The notes below the pieces were generated by a model that made no database searches, was not told where the DNA came from, and saw only the letters and a program-made list of their open reading frames with translations. Made by a program: the position numbers and the translations under genes. DNA of 64,000 bases, from NCBI GenBank assembly GCA_022820125.1, contig JAJEGA010000052.1, positions 1 through 64,000 on the forward strand, written 5' to 3'. The stretch's first letter is position 1; each line of letters begins with the position of its first letter. Source of the stretch: Anaerolineae bacterium (GTDB lineage: Bacteria; Chloroflexota; Anaerolineae; Aggregatilineales; Phototrophicaceae). Positions 16,854 to 25,347 of the stretch are shown piece by piece.

Positions 16854-18398
16854 TCACGCTTGACGCAACCGCCCTTTCACATCCAGCAGCCCCAGCAGGA
16901 AGGCGCGCGGGTCGGCGGGTTTGGGCAGGGGGAGCTGGCGCAGGGGCTCGATGAAATCGACGGCCAGATCGCCTTCGCTGATGATGCGGTTGATGAGTTT
17001 GGCGACATCGTTGTACTGCATGATGATGGCGTTGAGGTAGTCGTCGACCGCGGTCACTTTCCAGAGTTCAACCGCCGAGAGCAGCGCTTCCAGGTTATGC
17101 ACGAGCATGCCGATTTTGTAGCGATATTCGGGTTCGTTGGTGAGGCCGCCGGCCTGTATGGCGTCCATGATGCCTTGGCTCGCTGCGATAAGCGGCGCGG
17201 CGTCCAGCCGAATCGGCAGCCCGCAGCGGGCGATATAGTCGGCGTAATCGAAGAAGGGCGGGTGGCGGTTCTCGCGGCTGCTATTGAGGATTTGTTTGCC
17301 TTCGCGGGGGATATAGGCATTCGTTTGCAGCGCCCGCATCCGCGCGTCAATATCCCCTTTTGTCTTGGCGCCGAGGTAGCGCCGCATGTGCTTGTAGGTG
17401 AGCAGGGTGTTGAGGGTGTAATGCCCGTCAAAGACGGGATAAACGAAGGAGTCGATGGCGTTGCCGCCGATATTGGATTCTTTGAGGAAGCCCTTGGAGC
17501 CGGTGACCAGCAGGTTCTGCGACAAGATGTCGTTGCATTTGAGCAGCAGCCAGGATTTGAGCATGATGCCGTGGAATTGCAGGAAGGGGCTGTCGCTGAA
17601 GGCGAGGGCGCGGAAGAAAGTGAAGTTGATATGCGCCGCCTGAAGCGCCAGATTGTATAGCTGGCGAAAGACATTGCTGAAGCGGATCGGATTGTCGCCA
17701 AAGATCTGCTTGCTCGAGAGATGTTCGATAGCGGCCGGCAGTGAGTCGTCCACCATTTTCACGCCCATGTAGGCGCAGTGATATTTGGAGGGCAGCGCCA
17801 TCCGCTGCAAGATCTCCAAGCCGCGCCCGGCTTGACCGATGAGAATGCCCGGTCCGTCAATCTCGAACTTGGTCAGCACCATGCTGCGCAGGACATGTGT
17901 TTCCAGGCGCTGCCAGTTTCTGGTGCTGCTGTGCGGCACGGCGAATAGCGAGAGCGAGCGCGGACCATCCGCGGCGGGATCGACCTTGGCGATGACGGAG
18001 TGGTAATCGGCGTGGTAAGAATTGTTGATCAGCCACTTCTGCCCCTTGATGTGATAGTTCTTCTCAGCCGGATCGTCGCTCGCGGGGGTGGCGCGCGTTC
18101 GCACGCTGAGCAGGTCGGTGCCGGTGTGCTCTTCGGTCCAGCTCAGGGTGAAGATTTTGCCTTTGAGCTTGGCCGCCAGCTCGTATTCTTCAGCGGCCAC
18201 CAGCATCATATAAGCCAGCCCGCTGGCGGCGCAGGCGGTCATGTAGCCGGGGCTGTTGCGGAAGTGCTTGGTGGCTTCCAACATTGAGCCCATGAGGTTG
18301 AAGGTGGGGTATACATTGTCCAGAACATCCATCATGCCGGCGCGCAGGCGCTGGTAATCGAGAATGTCGCCGAATTGCGGGTCTTTAATGGTGTCCAT
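16854..18398 (-). CDS. Acyl-CoA-dehydrogenase-like flavoprotein (paralogue A)
   Basis: 514 residues. The middle part matches the flavin-binding beta domain of acyl-CoA dehydrogenases: TEEHTGTDLLS in place of the usual TEPxxGSD, YHIKGQKWLINNS, SLSLFAVPHSS, then FEIDGPGILIGQAGRGLEILQRM before the C-terminal helical bundle. A catalytic glutamate cannot be assigned from the sequence. I start it at ATG 18398 because the paralogue at 21736-23298 begins at the equivalent residue; a GTG at 18446 would overlap the HNH gene. Length and layout recall the AidB-like branch of the family, but that is only a resemblance. It is directly downstream of DUF262-HNH, with 20 bases between. Confidence 0.75.
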   Translation of the reverse strand: MDTIKDPQFGDILDYQRLRAGMMDVLDNVYPTFNLMGSMLEATKHFRNSPGYMTACAASGLAYMMLVAAEEYELAAKLKGKIFTLSWTEEHTGTDLLSVRTRATPASDDPAEKNYHIKGQKWLINNSYHADYHSVIAKVDPAADGPRSLSLFAVPHSSTRNWQRLETHVLRSMVLTKFEIDGPGILIGQAGRGLEILQRMALPSKYHCAYMGVKMVDDSLPAAIEHLSSKQIFGDNPIRFSNVFRQLYNLALQAAHINFTFFRALAFSDSPFLQFHGIMLKSWLLLKCNDILSQNLLVTGSKGFLKESNIGGNAIDSFVYPVFDGHYTLNTLLTYKHMRRYLGAKTKGDIDARMRALQTNAYIPREGKQILNSSRENRHPPFFDYADYIARCGLPIRLDAAPLIAASQGIMDAIQAGGLTNEPEYRYKIGMLVHNLEALLSAVELWKVTAVDDYLNAIIMQYNDVAKLINRIISEGDLAVDFIEPLRQLPLPKPADPRAFLLGLLDVKGRLRQA

Positions 18399-18418
18399 AG
18401 GGGCGGGGTCGCTTGTCT

Positions 18419-19516
18419 TTATTTGGCCGATTTCTCTTGGTTGCACTTCTTGCAGAGCATCTGGCAGTTTGCCTCGACGGTCTTGCCGCCTTTGGACCAG
18501 GGCCTGATGTGGTCGGCTTCCATGCCGGCGATATCAAATTCCTCTTTGCAAATGGCGCAGACGCCTGCTTGCTTCCGATAGACTTTACGCTTCATAGCCT
18601 TGGAAAAGGCGCGCAAATTAAGATGCTTTTCCTCGTGCGTGAGGATGTATCGGTATATCCCTGATTTCTTTTGTACCTCATCATTTTCATCTAGTCGCAA
18701 CGCTTCACCTGCAATCGCTTCGGGGTCGAGCGGATTGCACTTATACTCGTTGTATAGAAATCCCCAGTCTTCACCTTTCATCGGCAGATCTATCTCATTG
18801 GGGAAAATAGCCTCTACCCAGTCAATCACTGATTCAAAGTATTTCCACAGCGGTTCGGCGCTCTTGTCTGCCTTGTGCCGAGCCATGTATTCTTCAATGT
18901 CGCCATTGCTAATCCACTTGATTGCCGTTTCCAAATACTCTTGTCGAATCGGAGAGCCCTTAAGATAATCCTTGCCTTTCCCATAAGCGGCGCAACCATT
19001 TCTGCTGAAATATCGCTTGGCTTCTGTCACCCAGGGCCCGGCGTAATTCGCATTGCGCAATTCCTGATCTGTCAGCTTCACTCCCGCAATGTTGATTATT
19101 TTGAACCAGGCAAGCCTTTCGCTATCCGTCCCGCCGCACACATAAACCGACAGTTTGTAATCCAATATGCGCCTCTGAATGTCGGGCGGAAGAGTATGAA
19201 AGTAATGCGCGGTCGAATCGAATTCAATTGAATAGTCGCCTTCAACATACTGCGCGATGGAAATGGTGCGCTGCTGCCCGTCAATGATCTCGAATCTGCC
19301 GTCTTGCCTGTCGGCCCAGTACATCACGTTCAAAGGATAGCTCTTGAGTATCGAGTCGATGACGGCGTTGCGTTCTTTGTCCTTGTAGATGAATTCGCGC
19401 TGGTAGGGCGGGCGAATATCGAGCGCCCCGCGGTAACCGCGTACGCCGTCGTGGCCATCGTCTTCGTAGCCGTCGACGAGCTCGCGCACGGTGAGGTCGA
19501 GCAGTTTAATTTTCAT
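18419..19516 (-). CDS. DUF262-HNH nuclease
   Basis: A 365-residue two-domain protein. The N-terminal DUF262 domain (ParB/GmrS-like) carries the FEIIDGQQRTISI motif (residues about 75-87), the conserved DGQQR nucleotide-hydrolysis loop, after RPPYQREFIYKDKE. The C-terminus is an HNH endonuclease with zinc-type cysteines: CAICKEEF, then MEADHIRPWSKGG, NCQMLCKKCN (about 320-362). Proteins of this design act in nucleotide-dependent restriction of modified DNA (GmrSD-like) or as partners of adenine methylases. Here an EcoRI-type methylase lies upstream in the same direction. Base composition is more AT-rich than the flanking genes, suggesting transfer. Confidence 0.88.
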   Translation of the reverse strand: MKIKLLDLTVRELVDGYEDDGHDGVRGYRGALDIRPPYQREFIYKDKERNAVIDSILKSYPLNVMYWADRQDGRFEIIDGQQRTISIAQYVEGDYSIEFDSTAHYFHTLPPDIQRRILDYKLSVYVCGGTDSERLAWFKIINIAGVKLTDQELRNANYAGPWVTEAKRYFSRNGCAAYGKGKDYLKGSPIRQEYLETAIKWISNGDIEEYMARHKADKSAEPLWKYFESVIDWVEAIFPNEIDLPMKGEDWGFLYNEYKCNPLDPEAIAGEALRLDENDEVQKKSGIYRYILTHEEKHLNLRAFSKAMKRKVYRKQAGVCAICKEEFDIAGMEADHIRPWSKGGKTVEANCQMLCKKCNQEKSAK

Positions 19517-19557
19517 AGCGACAACCTATTGGGGCGAATCACGAGGCTGCGAGTACT

Positions 19558-19896
19558 TTAGCTGTTTCTCAGCCTGTCCACCTTGTCATCAACGCTCTTT
19601 ATTTGCGTTTGAACAGTGTTGAATCGCTCGTCTACTTTGTTGAATCGCTCGTCCACCGCGCTGAATCGTTCACCCATGGTGTTGAATTTCTCGTCTACGG
19701 TATTGAATCTCTCTGAATGAGTCGCCTGCGTTACTTCAATGGCGTTTAACTTCTCGTTGATTTCTTTATGCGCTTTTTCGGATGCTTGACGGACTTCTTT
19801 GATGTCGCTTCTCAAATCTCGCCGGATAATTTCCAAATATCCGAATAGCGATATAATTACCCCGATTCCGACAACAGCAGTTCCAGTATCCACCAT
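19558..19896 (-). CDS. Membrane-anchored coiled-coil protein with heptad repeats
   Basis: 112 residues. A short N-terminal hydrophobic segment (AVVGIGVIISLFGYLEII) is followed by a highly charged helix. The second half is built of seven-residue repeats of the type ERFNTVD / EKFNTMG / ERFSAVD / ERFNKVD / ERFNTVQ (residues about 62-97), a regular coiled coil. It is inserted between a decayed DUF262 copy and the intact DUF262-HNH gene. The family is unknown. Similar repeats occur in phage and toxin-linked proteins, but no function can be assigned. Confidence 0.65.
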   Translation of the reverse strand: MVDTGTAVVGIGVIISLFGYLEIIRRDLRSDIKEVRQASEKAHKEINEKLNAIEVTQATHSERFNTVDEKFNTMGERFSAVDERFNKVDERFNTVQTQIKSVDDKVDRLRNS

Positions 19897-19920
19897 ACTC
19901 TCCTAGTTGCGAGCGTCCAT

Positions 19921-20091
19921 TCAACATATCACTATGCTACCATAATTGTACCGTGCTTCAAGAATTCCCCACGCTGGAATGGGCGGGCGGATATCGAGCT
20001 TGCCGCCGTAGCCGCGGACGCCGCCCTCGCCATCGTCTACATAGCCATCAACCAGTTCGCGCACGGTGATTTCGTGGAGTTGGATATTCAT
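19921..20091 (-). pseudogene. Decayed N-terminus of a second DUF262 gene
   Basis: From ATG 20091 it encodes LHEITVRELVDGYVDDGEGG and on to RGYGGKLDIRPP, aligned to the first 37 residues of the intact DUF262-HNH protein. After RPP the frame breaks. Reading one base over gives PFQRGEFLK, matching PYQREFIYK of the intact gene, so a frameshift killed this copy and the rest is lost. DNA divergence from the intact copy is clear, so this is an older paralogue, not a fresh duplication. Confidence 0.7.
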
Positions 20092-20101
20092 TTGCGCTCC
20101 T

Positions 20102-20701
20102 CTACCACGATCCGTCCGGAAGTTCTTCTTCTGCAATAATGGCGTCCATTTCGGAAATTACTGGAGTTTGAAATTCATCCGGTATAGGCGTGTCATTGAA
20201 AAAGTTATCTATTTGGTAGATAATGAAGAAAAGAAATGCCCTCTTATGAACGTGTGTAACATAAGCCCTCTCCCGCATGCCCTGGAATCTAATCCGTAGT
20301 ATCTGAAATATCTCACGATTCAGCAGTTCTTCATCAACCTCAACTACACTTGGAAGTGTGAGATTACGCAATGTTTGTGGCACATATCCTCGGTGTCTAA
20401 TTCGGTTGTAAAAGTCTCCTGACAGTCTTTTAACGTAATCTCTCGGGAGGACATCTCCAAAAAACTCCTTATGAATGTCAGTCCAATTGCCTTTGAGCAG
20501 AAGTTCTCCTGTTGTGTCGAAACGCTTTAGCAGATAAACACTTTCCATAAATGGCAGCAGGAGATTTAGCGCTGGGTCGAGATCTTCGTCGGAATGCGCA
20601 GACTTAGCTATCGACATCATGGCATTCTTGTAGGCATTGTTCCATGCATGCTTAGACTCATGATACCAGTTGTGATGATCAAGATTTTCTGGTAATTCCA
20701 T
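20102..20701 (-). CDS. Unknown protein coupled to the EcoRI-type methylase
   Basis: 199 residues, largely helical, with several aromatic motifs (HHNWYHESKHAWNNAYKNA near the start, KRAFLFFIIYQIDNFF at about 145-165). No family is recognised. Its ATG shares a base with the TAA stop of the methylase (TAATG), a classic sign of translational coupling, so the two products are probably made together. Its position between a methylase and a DUF262 remnant suggests an accessory part of a restriction or defence unit. Composition is AT-rich, as in the methylase. Confidence 0.7.
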   Translation of the reverse strand: MELPENLDHHNWYHESKHAWNNAYKNAMMSIAKSAHSDEDLDPALNLLLPFMESVYLLKRFDTTGELLLKGNWTDIHKEFFGDVLPRDYVKRLSGDFYNRIRHRGYVPQTLRNLTLPSVVEVDEELLNREIFQILRIRFQGMRERAYVTHVHKRAFLFFIIYQIDNFFNDTPIPDEFQTPVISEMDAIIAEEELPDGSW

Positions 20702-21684
20702 TACACGCCTCGCCTGCGCCGAATGACGATGCGCACATACTTCGGCTTGCCGCCAATTGCACCATCCTTGTCTTTGATCAAGCCGTGTTTCTTGAACGGG
20801 ACATTTTCACTTAGTCGGATGTCATTCGCGCTGATTATCTCAAACTGCTCGGGATTGTGTTTATCCAGGAAACTAACAGGCACGCCCATCGCCCCGTCGT
20901 AATCCATCGGGATGTCTGCGGTTTTATCGACATTGATCGCATCGTAATTATCATACTTGGGATATTGCTCTGGCGAGTATCGCTTGTGCAAAATCAGGTT
21001 TTCGTGTCTTTGTCGGTAGTCAAGATTCGTGAACCATCTGACGCCCTTGACCCTGACATATTTGTTGCCATCCTTGTCAACTCGGGTCGTGGCCGCCGTC
21101 AGCGGATAATGCTCTGGTACGCCGAACTCGCGGTCGCCGCTCTTGATGCTCGCGCCATACCAGATTTTGTTTTGCTGAATGAGCGGAAAAATCTCTTTGT
21201 AGGTCGTCGCGTTCATATTCCCTATGATGAGAAACTTCTTGTCGTATTCCATTAGTTGCGCCACATATTCTCGAAACAGCGAAAATGGCGGATTGGTAAC
21301 CACAATATCGGCGCTCTTGAGCAGTTCGACGCATTCAGCGCTTCTAAAATCGCCGTCGCCTTCAAGTTCAATTGAATCCGGCAGCAAGTTCGAGCCATCG
21401 AATGACAGACCGATAGAAGTTTCCTTGTCGTGCTGGCTGAACCAGTCGCGGCTCTGATTCTTGTAACAGGTCGTAATCAGTTTCTTGAGTCCGAGCTTGG
21501 CGAAGTTCAGATGGAAATACTGGAAGAAATTGCTGATGGTCGGGTCATCGCAGTTGCAGTAGATGACTGCATCGCGAAAATGATCTCGGTAGAATCTAAG
21601 CTCTTTTTCAATATCTGAAAGCTGCGTATAGAATTCGTCTTTTCTCGCTTTGCTGGCGGCGATTAGGTCTTTGTTTCTTGCCAT
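20701..21684 (-). CDS. EcoRI-type adenine-specific DNA methyltransferase
   Basis: This 327-residue protein matches the EcoRI methyltransferase family: ARKDEFYTQLSDIEKELRFY at the start, CNCDDPTISNFFQYF, and IVVTNPPFSLFREY with the NPPF catalytic motif (about residue 131). It ends RRRRGV. Such enzymes methylate adenine N6 in a type II site. No EcoRI-like nuclease is present beside it; the candidate effector is the downstream DUF262-HNH protein. The next gene overlaps the stop by one base. Upstream lies a palindromic repeat and then acyl-CoA-dehydrogenase-like paralogue B. Confidence 0.9.
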   Translation of the reverse strand: MARNKDLIAASKARKDEFYTQLSDIEKELRFYRDHFRDAVIYCNCDDPTISNFFQYFHLNFAKLGLKKLITTCYKNQSRDWFSQHDKETSIGLSFDGSNLLPDSIELEGDGDFRSAECVELLKSADIVVTNPPFSLFREYVAQLMEYDKKFLIIGNMNATTYKEIFPLIQQNKIWYGASIKSGDREFGVPEHYPLTAATTRVDKDGNKYVRVKGVRWFTNLDYRQRHENLILHKRYSPEQYPKYDNYDAINVDKTADIPMDYDGAMGVPVSFLDKHNPEQFEIISANDIRLSENVPFKKHGLIKDKDGAIGGKPKYVRIVIRRRRGV

Positions 21685-21700
21685 GTTGCGTCTCGTTTCG

Positions 21701-21726
21701 CGGGCGACCCAATGGCTCGCCCCTAC
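21701..21726. repeat. GGGCG-type palindromic repeat, single unit
   Basis: Arms GGGCGACCC / GGCTCGCCC with loop AAT and trailing CTAC. There is one mismatch in the stem. Confidence 0.8.
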
Positions 21727-21735
21727 AACCCGCGC

Positions 21736-23298
21736 CTACTTCGCCGCGACCGCCTCGCGCGGAGACGAGAACTGCTGCGCAAGACTGTAGAGACGCAGTA
21801 AAAATTCGCGCGGCGAGCCAAACCGGCGCAGGGAACGCTGCCTTGCGAGCGGGAGGAATGCGGTGTTCAAGGCGCTCTCGCTGATGGTCTGGTTGAATTG
21901 ATTGACGAAGGCGTTGTATTGCATGGTGACGGCGTTGAGGTATTCGTCTTCGTCGGTGGCTTTCCACATTTCGCAGGCGGCCAGCAGCGCCTCCATCCAG
22001 TGCAGCAGGGCGCCCAGTTTGTAACGATGTTCCGGGTCGGAACTCAAGTCGCGATCATGCAATTCGTCGGTCAAGGACTGCATCCGCGTGACGATGCGGC
22101 GCGCGTCCAGGTCGATCGGCAATTCGAGGTCCTCGATGTATTGGGCGTAATCGAAGAAATCGGGATTGCGCAGCTTGCGCGAGTGGGCGCGGATGGGATC
22201 GCCACTGGATGAGCCGGCGAGCCCGAAGCGCAGCGCCGCCATGCGTTGCTCCACATCAGCGCGGCGGGTGGCGCCCAGGTAGCGCTTGGCGTGCTTGGCG
22301 GTCATCAAGGTGTTGATGGTGTAGTGTCCGTCAAAGACGGGCAGGACGAAGGAATCGATGGCGTTGCGCCCGATGACGGATTCCGCCAGGAAGCCTTTGG
22401 AGCCGACGACGAGCAGGTTTTGCCCCAGCAATTCGTTGGCGCGCAGCAATAACCAGGACTTGAGCATGACGCCATGAAATTGCAGAAAGTTGCTCGCGCT
22501 CAAAGCCAGGGCGCGATAATAGATAAAATTAAGCACCGCCGCGCCCAGGACGATGTTGTACATCTGCCGCAGCACATTGCTGAAATTGATCGGATTCTGG
22601 TTGAAGATGCGCTTCTTGGAGAGGTGCTCGATGCTGGCTGGTATCGCTTCGTTAAGCAGGTTGATGCCGACATAGGCGCATTGGTATTTGCTCGGCATCG
22701 CCATGCGCTGCAGGATTTGCAAGCCGTGCCCGACCTTGCCCAGCAGGCGCCCGGGTCCGTCGATGTCGAAGCTCGTCAGCACCATGCGCCGCAAGACGTG
22801 AGTTTCCAGGCGCTGCCAATTCTTGCAGCTGCTTTGGGGCACCAGGAAAATCGAAAGCGAGCGCGGTCCGCTGGAGTCGCTATCGGTCTTGGCGACGATG
22901 GTGTGATAATCGGCGTGGTAGGAATTGTTGATCAGCCATTTGTGCCCCCTGAGATGGTAGTCGACGCAATCGGGGTCAGCGTTCAATGGCGTCGCCAGGG
23001 TTGCGGCGCTTAAGAGGTCGGAGCCGATTTCTTCTTCGGTCCAGCCGAGGGTGAAGAGGCTGTCTTTGAGTTCCTCGGCGATGTCGTCTTCGCCCGCGGC
23101 GATGATGGTCATCCAGGCGAGCATGCTGGCGCCCGCGGCGATCATGACATCGGGTTCGTCGCCGTAGAGCTCGGTGCCGACTTCCAGCGATTTGTGCATG
23201 TCGAAATCGGGCAGGAGCGCATTGTACAGATGCAGGATCGACTGGCGCAGTTGGTCAAAGTCGACGATTTCCCCGAATTTCGGGTCGTTTATGTACAT
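21736..23298 (-). CDS. Acyl-CoA-dehydrogenase-like flavoprotein (paralogue B)
   Basis: This 520-residue paralogue of the protein at 16854-18398 shares the same blocks: LGWTEEEIGSDLLSAATLATP, YHLRGHKWLINNSYHADYH, SLSIFLVPQSS, NWQRLETHVLRRMVL, FDIDGPGRLLGKVGHGLQILQRMAMPSKYQCAY, and FLQFHGVMLKSWLLLRANELL. The two differ in many positions and probably have distinct partners or substrates. The flavin-binding beta domain and C-terminal helical bundle are recognisable; the catalytic base is not. The leader between it and the restriction remnant (23299-23546) shows no gene. The two paralogues flank the EcoRI-type methylase/DUF262 group on both sides. Confidence 0.75.
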   Translation of the reverse strand: MYINDPKFGEIVDFDQLRQSILHLYNALLPDFDMHKSLEVGTELYGDEPDVMIAAGASMLAWMTIIAAGEDDIAEELKDSLFTLGWTEEEIGSDLLSAATLATPLNADPDCVDYHLRGHKWLINNSYHADYHTIVAKTDSDSSGPRSLSIFLVPQSSCKNWQRLETHVLRRMVLTSFDIDGPGRLLGKVGHGLQILQRMAMPSKYQCAYVGINLLNEAIPASIEHLSKKRIFNQNPINFSNVLRQMYNIVLGAAVLNFIYYRALALSASNFLQFHGVMLKSWLLLRANELLGQNLLVVGSKGFLAESVIGRNAIDSFVLPVFDGHYTINTLMTAKHAKRYLGATRRADVEQRMAALRFGLAGSSSGDPIRAHSRKLRNPDFFDYAQYIEDLELPIDLDARRIVTRMQSLTDELHDRDLSSDPEHRYKLGALLHWMEALLAACEMWKATDEDEYLNAVTMQYNAFVNQFNQTISESALNTAFLPLARQRSLRRFGSPREFLLRLYSLAQQFSSPREAVAAK

Positions 23299-23546
23299 GC
23301 GAGCCGGTCCAATTTGTCAGCGCGTCGTTCAAGCAGCGTAGTATACGCGAACTGTCTTCGTCGCTCAATAGGGCGCTTGGCGGGCGACAATGCGAAAGAA
23401 TTCACAAAATGCAATTATTGCAACACCGTCGGCGGAAGAAAGCTACGATGCATTTAACCTATGCGTATTTGGGCAAGCGCCAACTGAGTTTACAATTGAT
23501 GGGTTTATGAATAATTCAGCGAAAGATCTTGTCGCGGTTCAGAAGA

Positions 23547-24198
23547 TTATTTTGTCTTGATCGCCTCGTTCAGTTTTTCACGCCATAGAGCAAAATCATA
23601 CCACCCACAGCCAACGCAACCCGATGGGTCTCTTTTGCTTGAGGCGGCCCACTTAGGCCCTCCCGCGTAGAAGAAATTTATCCCAAACGGCTTTCCGCGC
23701 CGTCCTGTTCTGAAACAGTCTTCGCAAGTTCTACTCTTCAAAAGATTATGGCTTACGCTGCCGTTCGACTTTTTGAGAAGTTGGAAATGTTCTCTAATGA
23801 AGTCTTCATCCATATTGGAGTAGTCTATCAATTTGCGGTTTGATTCCGTATCCCATCTAAGTCTAGGCAGTTTGTGATCAATTGTTAGCTGGTTATGAGG
23901 ACGCTCTGCGCTCTCGATGATGTCGCGGCTACCAAATACTCTCATGACTTTGTTGACAAAGGGCTTAGGCATGGATCCACCTTGGACAGCTGTCGCTCTC
24001 AATGATCATTCCTGGTCGCGATTGTGTACCACGTTCGAGTCCTTGTATTCCGGAACCGCCGGCGATCTGGGTAATCCCCGTATGTTGGTATTCACACTCT
24101 CTGCAATGCCATTGTTGATCCTTAAGCACCAGAAATGCTTTGTAGTTTTTCTTGGTCTTGTCAAACGTGTTTTCAAATTCTTCCAATGTCATAGACAT
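23547..24198 (-). pseudogene. Type II restriction endonuclease of HNH type, frameshifted
   Basis: From ATG 24198 the first frame gives a zinc-type N-terminus (WHCRECEYQHTGITQIAGGSGIQGL) and stops at about 23965. The overlapping next frame continues MPKPFVNKVMRVFGSRDIIE, then the HNH core QLTIDHKLPRLRW, HNLLKSRTCEDCFRTGRRGKPFG, and GCVGCGWYDFALWREKLNEA to 23547. Together they make about 215 residues, the expected layout of one nuclease, so a frameshift in about 23965-24000 splits the gene. A segment between the two halves, expected to hold a second zinc pair, also looks shortened. It lies 6 bases after the methylase stop, in the same operon. Confidence 0.72.
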
Positions 24199-24204
24199 TA
24201 TGGT

Positions 24205-25257
24205 TTAACCACCCACTGACATAACTCGTTCGCACGCTGACGAGTATATGTCACGGTCTTTTTCGTATGCTACGACTTTGCGTCGCGTTTGTATGGCGGC
24301 AACTACTGTGGTTGCGCTTCCCGCGAACGGATCATAAACAAAGTCTCCTTCATCGCTGAACAATTCCACAAACTCTTTGATGAGTGGCAATGGTTTCTGA
24401 GTTGTGTGAATCCTCTGCTGAGGCGAGGGCGACTTGCAAACGAAGACATTGTGTACTACGTGGCCATTGAATTTAGTGCCCGGTCGCTTTCCAATTACGA
24501 TGGCTTCCCAAGCGTTGATGGGTTTGTACTTGTGGTTAAATGGCACAGGATTGGTCTTTTGCCACACTATGGTTCCTACAGCCACGAATTTGTGACGTTC
24601 AAGAATCTCGCAGTATTCGCCAATTTGCGCTTGCGCACAGAAGGTTAAAAACCATCCCCGTACTTTAGGGAGTATTCGCTTTGTCCATTCAGCAGGAGAT
24701 ATTGGCGCATCCCAGTCACCGAAATTGCCTCTCGGCATAATGAAGTCGGTTCCGTCTTTCCGAAGCCGTCTAGGAACTTGCGTTTCGCAGGTATATTCTT
24801 TGCTAATGCCGTAGGGAGGATCGGTGAGAAGCAAATCAATAGAGAAGTCGGGAATTACTTGTGCGCCTGCTATTCCATCGCCAAGTCTAAATTCATAATT
24901 ACGACCTACAAGCGCATCTTCAAACTCAGCGCTTGCGTCTGACTGTTGAAGCAGAGTTTTAAGCTGGTGTCTTATGTTAGACGGGTGTTCAGCCTGTAGA
25001 ATCTGCGCGTCCGCATCAAATAGCAGTCGTCCCACATTCAGCGAATGCCCATTGAGATTCTGTGTTAATACGTTTGTCTCCCAGGCTCTATCCTCAGCAC
25101 TATATTGTGGGCTGCTGTGAGAGAGAAATTTTCGGTGTTTCGGAAAATTGGAAGAAATCCACTGGTTGGCCGTAGCGCGAATTTTGAGCTTTTGCTCGAT
25201 CGTTAAGTCTCTTTGGCTCTCGTCTGCATGGGCGAAAACCAGCGAATGCTGTTTCAT
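24205..25257 (-). CDS. Type II DNA methyltransferase (DPPY-type, beta order)
   Basis: 350 residues. Motif IV (LLLTDPPYGIS, about residue 158) precedes motif I (YDPFAGSATTVVAA, about 316), the order of beta-class N6-adenine or N4-cytosine methyltransferases. The target-recognition part lies between. An N-terminal extension of about 130 residues (LTIEQKLKIRATANQWISSN...) is not part of the catalytic core and may bind DNA. ATG 25257 follows GGGAGG at 5 bases. It is the first gene of a restriction-modification pair; the partner nuclease is frameshifted, so this may now be a solitary methylase. Confidence 0.87.
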   Translation of the reverse strand: MKQHSLVFAHADESQRDLTIEQKLKIRATANQWISSNFPKHRKFLSHSSPQYSAEDRAWETNVLTQNLNGHSLNVGRLLFDADAQILQAEHPSNIRHQLKTLLQQSDASAEFEDALVGRNYEFRLGDGIAGAQVIPDFSIDLLLTDPPYGISKEYTCETQVPRRLRKDGTDFIMPRGNFGDWDAPISPAEWTKRILPKVRGWFLTFCAQAQIGEYCEILERHKFVAVGTIVWQKTNPVPFNHKYKPINAWEAIVIGKRPGTKFNGHVVHNVFVCKSPSPQQRIHTTQKPLPLIKEFVELFSDEGDFVYDPFAGSATTVVAAIQTRRKVVAYEKDRDIYSSACERVMSVGG

Positions 25258-25347
25258 GCGATCCTCCCTGAGCCGATAACACAATCATATCGTGGATACG
25301 ATATCAAGGCAAAATCTCGGAGACCAGCTAGGAGCTTACGATCCGCT

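Noticed and set aside
16603..16857. 84-codon minus-strand frame in the gap upstream of the M20 gene
   Set aside because: It overlaps the M20 start, has no convincing ribosome-binding site and no family resemblance.
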